Shown piece by piece: positions 1 to 5,880 of a DNA stretch of 9,526 nucleotides. How positions within the stretch are numbered: position 1 is the stretch's first letter; the number at the start of each line of letters is the position of its first letter. The notes below the pieces were generated by a model. It was given only the letters and a program-made list of their open reading frames with translations, was not told where the DNA came from and did no database searches. The position numbers were made by a program, and so were the translations under genes. Source of the DNA: Gammaproteobacteria bacterium (GTDB lineage Bacteria > Pseudomonadota > Gammaproteobacteria > Steroidobacterales > Woeseiaceae); contig DAOWGY010000346.1 of NCBI GenBank assembly GCA_030641695.1, forward strand, positions 1 through 9,526. The letters are read 5' to 3'.

Positions 1-1
1 C

Positions 2-430
2 GATCCGCATGCGGCGGACATCGTGTTTCGCTGCGGTCGTCCAATTACGGCGATGGGGCTCGACGTTACCCACCAGGTGTTGTCGACCCGAGACCGGGTA
101 GAGCGCATTCAAGCGCTCGACAACGACGTCGCGACGGCGACCGCGGGCATGTTGAGCTTCTTTCATCGGCACGATTCGAAGAAATACGGTGCTGAAGGCG
201 CGCCGCTGCACGACCCCTGTACGATCGCCTGGCTGCTGCAGCCCGAATTGTTCGACGGCAAGGCCTGCAACCTGTCGGTTGAAACGAAGTCTGAACTGAC
301 GATGGGCCACACGGCCGTCGACTTTTGGCGGGTTACCGACCGGCCGCACAACGTCAACTGGATTTACGGGATCGACGCCGACGGCTTCTACGATTTGCTG
401 ATCTCGCGGCTCGCCCGCTTCGCAGCCTGA
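2..430 (+). CDS. Nucleoside hydrolase (IUNH family), 3' part only
   Basis: Ribohydrolase that cleaves the N-glycosidic bond of nucleosides to give free base and ribose, probably in the cytoplasm. Only the last 142 residues are visible; the reading frame is open from base 2, and roughly 170 residues should lie upstream of the window given the family's usual length of about 310-320. Visible motifs are the family's DPHAA stretch at the very start (DPEAA in many members), CGRPITAMGLDVTHQ just after it, and PLHDPCTIAW, where the His (visible residue 70) and the following Asp (71) match the catalytic/active-site His and the late Ca2+-binding Asp of the family. It ends one base before ribokinase, so ribose released here would pass directly to the next enzyme. 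Substrate choice (uridine/cytidine versus inosine) cannot be read from this part; the neighbourhood suggests uridine. The family call is firm, the specificity is inference. Confidence 0.93.
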   Translation, partial: DPHAADIVFRCGRPITAMGLDVTHQVLSTRDRVERIQALDNDVATATAGMLSFFHRHDSKKYGAEGAPLHDPCTIAWLLQPELFDGKACNLSVETKSELTMGHTAVDFWRVTDRPHNVNWIYGIDADGFYDLLISRLARFAA

Positions 431-431
431 C

Positions 432-1283
432 ATGGTCGACGTTCTCGTCATCGGCTCGGTCAATCTCGATCTCTGTGCGTCGGTGTCGCGACTGCCCGAA
501 GCCGGCGAAACAGTAACAGGGGCATCGTTGAGTCGTTTTCCAGGCGGCAAGGGCGCTAACCAGGCACTCGCGGCCCAGCGCCTCGGCGCCAACGTGCGGC
601 TCATCGCCTGTGTTGGAGACGATGCTGCTGCGGAGGAAGCGCTCGCACTATTGCGCGATGGTGGTGTCGACCTGGCTGGTGTACACGTACACGCTGATCT
701 GGCGACCGGCATCGCACTGATTTCCGTTGCACCGTCCGGCGAGAACCAGATCGTGGTCGCACCTGGCGCAAACGCTGCGATGGACTCGGAGTCGATCGAG
801 CCGGGCGGTGCAGACGCCCTGATCTGTCAGCTGGAGATACCGGCCTCCGTCATAGCGCGAGCCGCGGAATCCTTCGAAGGCTTTGTCTGCGCCAACCTGG
901 CGCCGGCGAAGGAGATCGACGTTACGGTGCTGCAGCGAGCGGATCTTGTCGTGGTCAATGAAACCGAGGCGGCCTGGTACGGCGACACCCTGGTCGCGTG
1001 CAGCGGCTTTATCGCAACAACCCATGGCGCGCGTGGCGCCGAATTGCGGCAGGGCGGCGAGCTGATCGCAGAAGCCACCCCCCCGGCCGTTACGGCCATT
1101 GATACCGTGGGAGCAGGCGATACGTTTACGGCGGCGCTGACCGTCGCGCTCGTCGAAGGCCGGAGTCCCGAAGAAGCGCTGCGCTTCGCGTGTGCCGCCG
1201 GTGCCGCGGCAACGACTCGCGCCGGTGCGCAACCTTCGTTGCCGACGCGGGACGAGGTGGAAGTGCTGTTGGAGCGCTTCTAG
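432..1283 (+). CDS. rbsK: Ribokinase (PfkB family)
   Basis: Phosphorylates ribose to ribose-5-phosphate with ATP. The protein has 283 residues, slightly shorter than the usual 300-310. PfkB signature 1 is seen as PGGKGANQA at residues 37-45, the NETEA motif (Mg/phosphate-binding NxxE type) at 176-180, and signature 2 DTVGAGDTF at 224-232 with catalytic base Asp230. The N-terminal VIGSVNLDL (6-14) carries the sugar-binding Asp of the family. The ATG follows the nucleoside hydrolase stop by one base and has no clear Shine-Dalgarno, so translational coupling is likely. In this setting its ribose comes from nucleoside hydrolysis rather than from an Rbs transporter, since none is present. The last six codons and the stop lie in a 20-nt sequence repeated just downstream (see the repeat entries). 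Other PfkB sugar or nucleoside kinases are possible, but the motifs and context favour ribokinase. Confidence 0.92.
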   Translation: MVDVLVIGSVNLDLCASVSRLPEAGETVTGASLSRFPGGKGANQALAAQRLGANVRLIACVGDDAAAEEALALLRDGGVDLAGVHVHADLATGIALISVAPSGENQIVVAPGANAAMDSESIEPGGADALICQLEIPASVIARAAESFEGFVCANLAPAKEIDVTVLQRADLVVVNETEAAWYGDTLVACSGFIATTHGARGAELRQGGELIAEATPPAVTAIDTVGAGDTFTAALTVALVEGRSPEEALRFACAAGAAATTRAGAQPSLPTRDEVEVLLERF

Positions 1284-1304
1284 GAGTGTTGTTGGAGCGC
1301 TTCT
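1262..1304 (+). repeat. 20-nt direct repeat spanning the ribokinase stop
   Basis: The sequence AGTGYTGTTGGAGCGCTTCT occurs at 1262-1281 (Y = C) and again at 1285-1304 (Y = T), 19 of 20 bases identical with a period of 23. The first copy encodes the last ribokinase residues (V-L-L-E-R-F) and the first base of the TAG stop. The second copy forms the start of REP-like unit 1. After the shared part, the first copy loses the second half of the palindrome, so it looks like a truncated or degenerate unit rather than a complete one. Confidence 0.85.
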
Positions 1305-1316
1305 CGAAGCGCGACT
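1291..1316 (+). repeat. REP-like unit 1 (forward)
   Basis: This 26-nt unit has a GTTG head (1291-1294), then GA, then a hairpin with stem GCGCTTC (1297-1303), a 2-nt apex, and GAAGCGC (1306-1312), ending GACT. A GTNG head before a short palindrome is the known layout of REP elements mobilised by REP-associated tyrosine transposases. That this is such an element is inferred from its form and its repetition; no transposase gene is in the window. It lies tail to tail with unit 2, and the two together form a 24-nt inverted repeat (1291-1314 with 1331-1354, one mismatch). Confidence 0.75.
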
Positions 1317-1328
1317 GAGACTCGTCGG

Positions 1329-1354
1329 AATCGCGCTTCGAGCAGCGCTCCAAC
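1329..1354 (-). repeat. REP-like unit 2 (reverse)
   Basis: Read on the minus strand, this begins GTTGGAGCGC at base 1354 and continues through GCGCTGC/GAAGCGC arms to GCGATT. It matches unit 1 over 24 positions with one mismatch, and over its 26 bases differs at only two or three positions. One base change (T to G in the left arm) breaks one stem pair. With unit 1 it makes a large potential hairpin or cruciform around a loop at 1315-1330. Confidence 0.75.
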
Positions 1355-1380
1355 GATCGCGCCTCCAGAGGCGCTGCAAC
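1355..1380 (-). repeat. REP-like unit 3 (reverse)
   Basis: Read on the minus strand, this starts GTTGCAGCGC at base 1380, three bases after the cytidine deaminase stop, and directly abuts unit 2 with a 26-bp period. Its stem is GCGCCTC/GAGGCGC (bases 1359-1365 and 1368-1374). Compared with unit 1, a T-A stem pair has become C-G through changes on both arms, so pairing is kept while the sequence drifts. The three units leave almost no unrelated sequence between the two convergent genes; they probably act as the shared 3' end for both transcripts, although no U-tract follows. Confidence 0.72.
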
Positions 1381-1383
1381 GAA

Positions 1384-1773
1384 TCAGAGGTGGAAGGAGC
1401 GCGGCAACAGTTCGTCGATCGGGAACGTGCGCGTATGCCCACCGGGACGGATCAGGATGACCCTGGTGTCCGAGTCGGCAAATTCCGCAATCCTCTGACG
1501 GCAGCCGCCACAGGGCGTGCAATCCTCGACATCGTCGTGGCCACCCACGACGACGATGGTGCGTATCGATTTGCCGCCAGCCGCGACCATGGCTGCGATC
1601 GCGTTCCCTTCGGCACAGCTGCCTTCGGGGTACGACGCGTTTTCGACGTTGCAGCCGATGTGCATATTGCCTTGCTCATCGAGCAGCGCGGCACCCACGT
1701 GGTAGTTCGAATACTTGCAATAGGCTTGCTGTCGCACGGTGAGCGCTGCGTCGATGAGATCCTGTTCGTTCAA
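1384..1773 (-). CDS. cdd: Cytidine deaminase, homotetrameric type
   Basis: Zinc hydrolase that deaminates cytidine (and deoxycytidine) to uridine. The 129 residues match the small tetrameric class. The zinc site is seen as SCAEGNA (Cys53, catalytic Glu55) and PCGGCRQ (Cys88, Cys91); SNYHVGAAL (22-30) and GCNVENASYPEGSC are the usual substrate-binding segments. The start is a TTG at 1773: AGGGGGA lies 7 nt before it, and there is no ATG near the homologous N-terminus. A longer frame reaching 1911 would overlap preA and has no family match. It is the last gene of the minus-strand operon, 16 nt after preA. Residue 56 is Gly where the Bacillus-type enzymes have Arg, a residue known to tune the zinc-thiolate site. 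It would feed uridine to the nucleoside hydrolase encoded on the opposite strand. Confidence 0.94.
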   Translation of the reverse strand: MNEQDLIDAALTVRQQAYCKYSNYHVGAALLDEQGNMHIGCNVENASYPEGSCAEGNAIAAMVAAGGKSIRTIVVVGGHDDVEDCTPCGGCRQRIAEFADSDTRVILIRPGGHTRTFPIDELLPRSFHL

Positions 1774-1780
1774 GTCGCTG

Positions 1781-1787
1781 TCCCCCT
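1781..1787 (-). promoter_or_regulatory. Ribosome binding site of cdd
   Basis: AGGGGGA on the minus strand, 7 nt before TTG 1773. It supports the non-ATG start and lies just after the preA stop codon (1790-1792). Confidence 0.65.
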
Positions 1788-1789
1788 GG

Positions 1790-3091
1790 CTACGGTTGTT
1801 TGCGCATCGGGTTGTTCGGGTGCATGGTCCAATTCGCCTTCTCGGTCGGGATATCCTGACCGGTACGCGGATCGACACCGTCGGCAAGATGGCGCATGGA
1901 AATGCAGCCATCGACCGGGCACACGCTCACGCACAGGTTGCAGCCGACGCATTCCTCGTCGATGACCTCGAAATACCGTTCGCCGTTGACGGACTGGGTA
2001 ATGGCCTGGTGTGAGGTGTCCTCGCAGACGACGTGGCAGCGGCCGCACTTTATGCACAGCTCCTGGTCGATCACCGCTTTTTCGACGTAATTGAGATTCA
2101 GGTGCTGCCAGTCGGTCACGCTCGGCACCGCGCGGCCAACGAGCTCCGCGACCGAGGTCATGCCCTTGTCATCGAGAAACGTGCTGAGTCCGTCGGTCAG
2201 GTCATCGATGATCTTGAAGCCATACACCATCGCCGCCGTGCAGATTTGCACATTACTTGCGCCGAGCGCGAAAAAGTCGACCGCATCGCGCCAGTCGGTG
2301 ATACCGCCAATCCCCGAGATCGGAATGTCCGATGTTTCCGCGGTGCGTGCGATTTCGGCGACCATGTTCAGCGCGATCGGCTTGACGGCCTCGCCACAAT
2401 AGCCGCCATGTGTGCCCATGCCGTCGGTGGATGGGTACATCGTCAGCGTGTCGTAGTTGACGCGCATGATCGAGTTGATCGTGTTGATCAGCGACACGCC
2501 GTCCGCGCCGCCGTCTTTTGCGGCCTTGGCCGGCGGCAGGATGTTCGCGATATTCGGTGTCAGCTTGACGATGACAGGAATATTGGCGGCATCCTTGGCC
2601 CATTCTGTCGCCATCTGCAGGTACTCGGGCACCTGGCCGACAGCGGCGCCCATGCCGCGTTCCGACATGCCGTGCGGACAGCCAAAATTGAGTTCGAGCC
2701 CGTCGGCGCCCGTGTCCTCGATCATCGGCACGTACTTCGCCCAGGTCTCCTTGTTCATCGGGAACATGACCGACACGACAACGGCACGATCGGGCCAGTC
2801 GCGCTTGATCTGGCGGATTTCGTCGAGGTTGGTCTTGAGCGGTCTGTCCGTGATCAGCTCGATGTTGTTGAAGCCGATCACGCGCCGGTCGTTGCCGTAA
2901 ATAGCGCTGTACCGCGGCCCGCTCACGTTGACAATGTGCGGATCTTCCCCAAGTGTTTTCCAGACGGCGCCACCCCAGCCGGCCTCGAATGCGCGGTTGA
3001 CGTTGTAGGCCTTGTCCGTGGGTGGCGCGGACGCCAGCCAGAATGGATTCGGCGACTGGATGCCGAGGAATGTCGATGCCAGATCAGCCAT
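1790..3091 (-). CDS. preA: NAD-dependent dihydropyrimidine dehydrogenase, subunit PreA
   Basis: FMN and iron-sulfur subunit that, with PreT, reduces uracil or thymine to the 5,6-dihydro form using NADH. It has 433 residues, about 20 more than the E. coli protein. Residues 1-310 form a dihydroorotate dehydrogenase-like barrel: WLASAPPTDKAYNVNRAFEAG near the N-terminus, NFGCPHGMSERGMG at 135-148 with the proposed proton-donor Cys138, and the phosphate-site GIGGI at 260-264. A C-terminal ferredoxin domain binds two 4Fe-4S clusters: CIKCGRCHVVC (Cys346, 349, 352, 356) and CVGCNLCVSVC (Cys381, 384, 387, 391). The tail ending in NWTMHPNNPM resembles that of other bacterial PreA proteins. The start is ATG 3091 behind AGGAGGT (3098-3104), which overlaps the preT stop; the 11-nt gap and coupling fit a stoichiometric two-subunit enzyme. 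No key residue is missing. Confidence 0.96.
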   Translation of the reverse strand: MADLASTFLGIQSPNPFWLASAPPTDKAYNVNRAFEAGWGGAVWKTLGEDPHIVNVSGPRYSAIYGNDRRVIGFNNIELITDRPLKTNLDEIRQIKRDWPDRAVVVSVMFPMNKETWAKYVPMIEDTGADGLELNFGCPHGMSERGMGAAVGQVPEYLQMATEWAKDAANIPVIVKLTPNIANILPPAKAAKDGGADGVSLINTINSIMRVNYDTLTMYPSTDGMGTHGGYCGEAVKPIALNMVAEIARTAETSDIPISGIGGITDWRDAVDFFALGASNVQICTAAMVYGFKIIDDLTDGLSTFLDDKGMTSVAELVGRAVPSVTDWQHLNLNYVEKAVIDQELCIKCGRCHVVCEDTSHQAITQSVNGERYFEVIDEECVGCNLCVSVCPVDGCISMRHLADGVDPRTGQDIPTEKANWTMHPNNPMRKQP

Positions 3092-3097
3092 GGCCGT

Positions 3098-3104
3098 ACC
3101 TCCT
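3098..3104 (-). promoter_or_regulatory. Ribosome binding site of preA, overlapping the preT stop
   Basis: AGGAGGT on the minus strand, 6 nt before ATG 3091. Its first bases are shared with the preT TAG codon (3103-3105), an arrangement that suits coupled translation of the two subunits. Confidence 0.75.
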
Positions 3105-4431
3105 ATGCCCGCAGGTGGTGGTCGATCGCTATCGCCGCCAATTTGCCGTGCTGCACGGCACTTACGGTCAGATCGTCACCATTGACGACGCAGTCACCGC
3201 CCGCCCAGATTCCGCCGATCGATGTCGCCTGGTTTTCGTCGACGACGATCTTGCCGCGTTGCATCTGCATTGATTCTTCGCCGATTACGTCGTCCTTCAG
3301 CCTTTGCCCGATCGCCTTGAAAACGATATCGGCGGGGATAGTGAAGGTGTCACCGATTCCACACAGATCACCTTTTTCGTCCATCACCGTTTTCTCAAAT
3401 AATACGCCGGTTACGTGATTCGGCCCTTGCACTTGTAGGGGCTGCGCGTGGTGATGAATCGACACACCGTTGGTCTGCGCCAGTTCCTGCTCGAACTTGC
3501 TGGCGCCCATCTCTGCGGGACCACGGCGATAAACGAGGTCGACCCGCTCCGCGCCGAGACGCTTCGACTGTACCGCGACGTCGATGGCGGTCATGCCGCC
3601 TCCGATGACAATGACGTTACGACCGACGGGCAGCACCGCTTTGTCATCGGCCTGCCGCAACTCCGCGATGTAATCAATCGCATTTTCGACACCTGCCATG
3701 TCCTCGCCATCGATGCCGAGTGAATTGACGTCGGCCAGCCCGAGACCCAGGAACACCGCGTCGAAGTCATCGTTCAATTGAGAAATCGAAACGTCGGCGC
3801 CCAGCGCGATGCCGTTGCGTATTTCGATACCACCGATCGACAGGATGTACGCCACTTCCTTTTGTGCGAAATCATCGACGGTCTTGTACGCGGCGATACC
3901 GTATTCATTCAGGCCGCCCGTTTTGGCGTCGCGATTGAATACGACCACGTCATGCCCGAGCATGCTCAGCCGGTGTGCGCAGGACAGGCCCGCCGGACCA
4001 CCTCCGACGATGGCGACTTTCTTGCCGGTCGCCTCGCCGCGGGCAAATAATTTCGTACCGTCCGTCAGGACCGGGTCCGTCGCATATCGCTGCAAAAGCC
4101 CGATCTCCACGGGCTTGTCCTCGTGTGTGTTACGGACGCAGGCTTCTTCACACAACACTTCGGTCGGACACACACGGGCGCACATGCCGCCCATGATGTT
4201 TTCCCGAAGGATTGTATGGGCGGATCCGCGAATATTGTTGCTGCGGATCTTCTGTATGAAGGCAGGAATGTCGATACCGGTAGGACAGGCCGTGGTGCAG
4301 GGCGCGTCGTAGCAGAAATAGCAACGATCGGCCTCGATCAGTGCCTCGGGGCGGCTTAGTGGCGGATGCAGGTCACCGAAATTGCTGTCGATGTCCTCTC
4401 GGCTGAGACGGTTGGCGCGAATGTCAGGCAT
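3103..4431 (-). CDS. preT: NAD-dependent dihydropyrimidine dehydrogenase, subunit PreT
   Basis: NADH-oxidising, FAD- and Fe-S-containing subunit that passes electrons to PreA. It has 442 residues. The N-terminal Fe-S domain has CYFCYDAPCTTAC (Cys37, 40, 45, 49) and CARVCPTEVLCEEAC (Cys84, 88, 94, 98). By comparison with mammalian DPD, the ligands are probably Cys37/40/45/98 for one cluster and Cys49/88/94 plus Gln114 (in EIGLLQRYA) for the other. Two dinucleotide folds follow: VAIVGGGPAGLS at 139-150 for FAD and VIVIGGGMTAIDVA at 273-286 for NAD(H). The FAD-closing motif IWAGGDCV is at 408-415. The chosen ATG (4431) comes 7 nt after the dihydropyrimidinase stop and starts the protein at the usual family position. 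The open frame extends 36 codons upstream, but that part lies inside the preceding gene. The Shine-Dalgarno is weak, so coupling is likely. General GltD-like oxidoreductases share this fold; adjacency to preA settles the call. Confidence 0.94.
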   Translation of the reverse strand: MPDIRANRLSREDIDSNFGDLHPPLSRPEALIEADRCYFCYDAPCTTACPTGIDIPAFIQKIRSNNIRGSAHTILRENIMGGMCARVCPTEVLCEEACVRNTHEDKPVEIGLLQRYATDPVLTDGTKLFARGEATGKKVAIVGGGPAGLSCAHRLSMLGHDVVVFNRDAKTGGLNEYGIAAYKTVDDFAQKEVAYILSIGGIEIRNGIALGADVSISQLNDDFDAVFLGLGLADVNSLGIDGEDMAGVENAIDYIAELRQADDKAVLPVGRNVIVIGGGMTAIDVAVQSKRLGAERVDLVYRRGPAEMGASKFEQELAQTNGVSIHHHAQPLQVQGPNHVTGVLFEKTVMDEKGDLCGIGDTFTIPADIVFKAIGQRLKDDVIGEESMQMQRGKIVVDENQATSIGGIWAGGDCVVNGDDLTVSAVQHGKLAAIAIDHHLRA

Positions 4432-4438
4432 CGTCACT

Positions 4439-5878
4439 CTAGCGCCGTACCGGCGTGGGCTCGGCTTGCAGTGCCTGTCGTTGCAGGGCGTCATAGTACG
4501 GCGCAAATGCCGGACGGTTGATGTGGCGGCCGGCGCCACGCTCGACGTCGAGCTTGCCGTTCGCGAACAAGACTTTGCCCTGGCTCAGTGTATGCGACGC
4601 ACAACCTTTGACCGTCATGCCCTCGAAGATGTTGTAGTCGATTTTCTGATGATGCGTCTTCGCGGAAATCGTTTTTGTCGCCTCGGGATCCCAGACGACG
4701 ATGTCGGCGTCGGAACCAACGGCGATACTGCCCTTGCGCGGATAGACATTGAAAATCTGCGCCGCATTCGTCGACGTGACGGCAACAAATTCATTCATCG
4801 TCAGGCGCCCGGTTCCTACACCGTGATGCCACAGCACTTCCATGCGGTTCTCGATGCCGGCCGTGCCGTTCGGAATCAGCCGAAAGTCGTCCTTGCCCGC
4901 GGCTTTCTGGTCCGCGCAGAAGCAGCAATGATCCGTCGCGGTCGTCTGCAGGTTGCCGGATTGCAGGCCGTGCCAGAGTGCCTCCTGGTGCTCTTTGGAG
5001 CGGAAGGGCGGGCTCATGACGTGTGCGGCAGCTACCTCGAAGTCCTCATCGCGGTACACGGAATCATCGACCAGCAAATGGCCGGCTAACACCTCGCCGA
5101 ATACGCGCTGTCCTTCGTTACGGGCTCGCGTAATCGCTTCGAGCGACTGCCGGCAGGAGTTGTGCACGACGTACAGCGGCACGCCCAGTACCTCAGCAAT
5201 GCGAATTGCGCGGTTAGCTGCCTCACCCTCGCATTGCGGCGGCCGTGACAGCGGGTGGCCTTCCGGTCCGGTGAGGCCTTGCTCGAACAATTTCTGTTGC
5301 AGGCGGAAAACGAGGTCGCCGTTCTCGGCGTGCACGGTGACGATCGCACCGAGTTCGATCGCACGCGTGAAACTGCTCACGAGTATCTCGTCATCGGCCA
5401 TGATGGCGCCCTTGTACGCCATGAAGTGTTTGAAGCTGTTTACGCCGTATTCGTTGACGAGCGTTCCCATAGCCTTGTTTACGGTGTCATCCCACCACGT
5501 AATCGCAACGTGGAAGCTGTAGTCGGAAACGGACTTCTCCGCCCACTCGCGCCACTGGTGATACGCTTCCATGACGTCCTGTTGCGGACCCGGGATGACG
5601 AAGTCGATGATCATCGTCGTGCCACCGGCGAGTCCTGCCGCCGTTCCGGTCTCGAAGTCCTCACTCGTTACAGTGCCCATAAACGGCAACTGCATGTGCG
5701 TGTGCGGATCGATGCCGCCGGGCATCACGTACTGGCCGCCTGCGTCGACAACGGTTACGTTTTTGGACGCTTCTATCGTCTCTTGAATGGCGGATACCAA
5801 GCCGTTCTCACAGAGTATATCCGCGCGAAAACTACGGTCGGCATTAACCACTGTGCCGCCTTTTATGAGTACAGTCAT
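4439..5878 (-). CDS. hydA: Dihydropyrimidinase (D-hydantoinase family)
   Basis: Metal-dependent cyclic amidohydrolase that opens dihydrouracil to N-carbamoyl-beta-alanine; many members also act on 5-substituted hydantoins. It has 479 residues, typical length. The di-zinc site is complete: PGGIDPHTH (His59, His61), FMAYKGA with Lys156 as the carbamylated bridging lysine, VHAEN (His183), VVHNSC (His239) and TDHCCF (Asp316). The segments KDDFRLIPNGTAGIENR and GSDADIVVWDP are characteristic of the family. The ATG at 5878 lies 6 nt after AAGGAG; an in-frame TTG two codons earlier directly abuts that site and is unlikely to be used. Its gap to the transporter stop is only 2 nt. With the uracil-reducing genes next to it, dihydrouracil is the expected physiological substrate; hydantoin use is possible. 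Confidence 0.95.
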   Translation of the reverse strand: MTVLIKGGTVVNADRSFRADILCENGLVSAIQETIEASKNVTVVDAGGQYVMPGGIDPHTHMQLPFMGTVTSEDFETGTAAGLAGGTTMIIDFVIPGPQQDVMEAYHQWREWAEKSVSDYSFHVAITWWDDTVNKAMGTLVNEYGVNSFKHFMAYKGAIMADDEILVSSFTRAIELGAIVTVHAENGDLVFRLQQKLFEQGLTGPEGHPLSRPPQCEGEAANRAIRIAEVLGVPLYVVHNSCRQSLEAITRARNEGQRVFGEVLAGHLLVDDSVYRDEDFEVAAAHVMSPPFRSKEHQEALWHGLQSGNLQTTATDHCCFCADQKAAGKDDFRLIPNGTAGIENRMEVLWHHGVGTGRLTMNEFVAVTSTNAAQIFNVYPRKGSIAVGSDADIVVWDPEATKTISAKTHHQKIDYNIFEGMTVKGCASHTLSQGKVLFANGKLDVERGAGRHINRPAFAPYYDALQRQALQAEPTPVRR

Positions 5879-5880
5879 CG

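Larger units (their letters stand above)
1284..1383. terminator. Convergent intergenic hairpin region, possible bidirectional 3' end
   Basis: The 100 bp between the ribokinase stop and the cytidine deaminase stop hold three REP-like units and a 12-bp spacer. The 24-bp inverted repeat (1291-1314 and 1331-1354) would fold in RNA from either strand. It is the only evident candidate for ending or stabilising both transcripts. There is no T-run after the stem on either strand, so it is not a classical intrinsic terminator; the role is inference. Confidence 0.4.

Noticed and set aside
1291..1380. Short CRISPR-like array
   Set aside because: The units are only 26 nt, lie in mixed orientation, abut without unique spacers of regular length, and no cas gene is near; REP-like elements explain them better.
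648..1442. Minus-strand frame of 264 codons opposite ribokinase and running through the REP units
   Set aside because: It has no recognisable motif, is antisense to a clear ribokinase, and its N-terminal part spans the repeats; treated as a shadow.
1774..1911. 46-codon upstream extension of cytidine deaminase
   Set aside because: It overlaps preA and is Arg-rich; the TTG at 1773 with a Shine-Dalgarno matches the family's N-terminus.
2033..3418. Long plus-strand open frame of 461 codons opposite preA and preT
   Set aside because: It runs antisense to two genes with complete family motifs, its translation is rich in Arg, His, Asp and Val without domain signatures, and it is the kind of open frame that codon bias on the opposite strand produces at this GC content.
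4432..4539. 36-codon upstream extension of PreT
   Set aside because: It overlaps the 3' end of dihydropyrimidinase and has no match to the PreT N-terminus; the ATG at 4431 fits the family.
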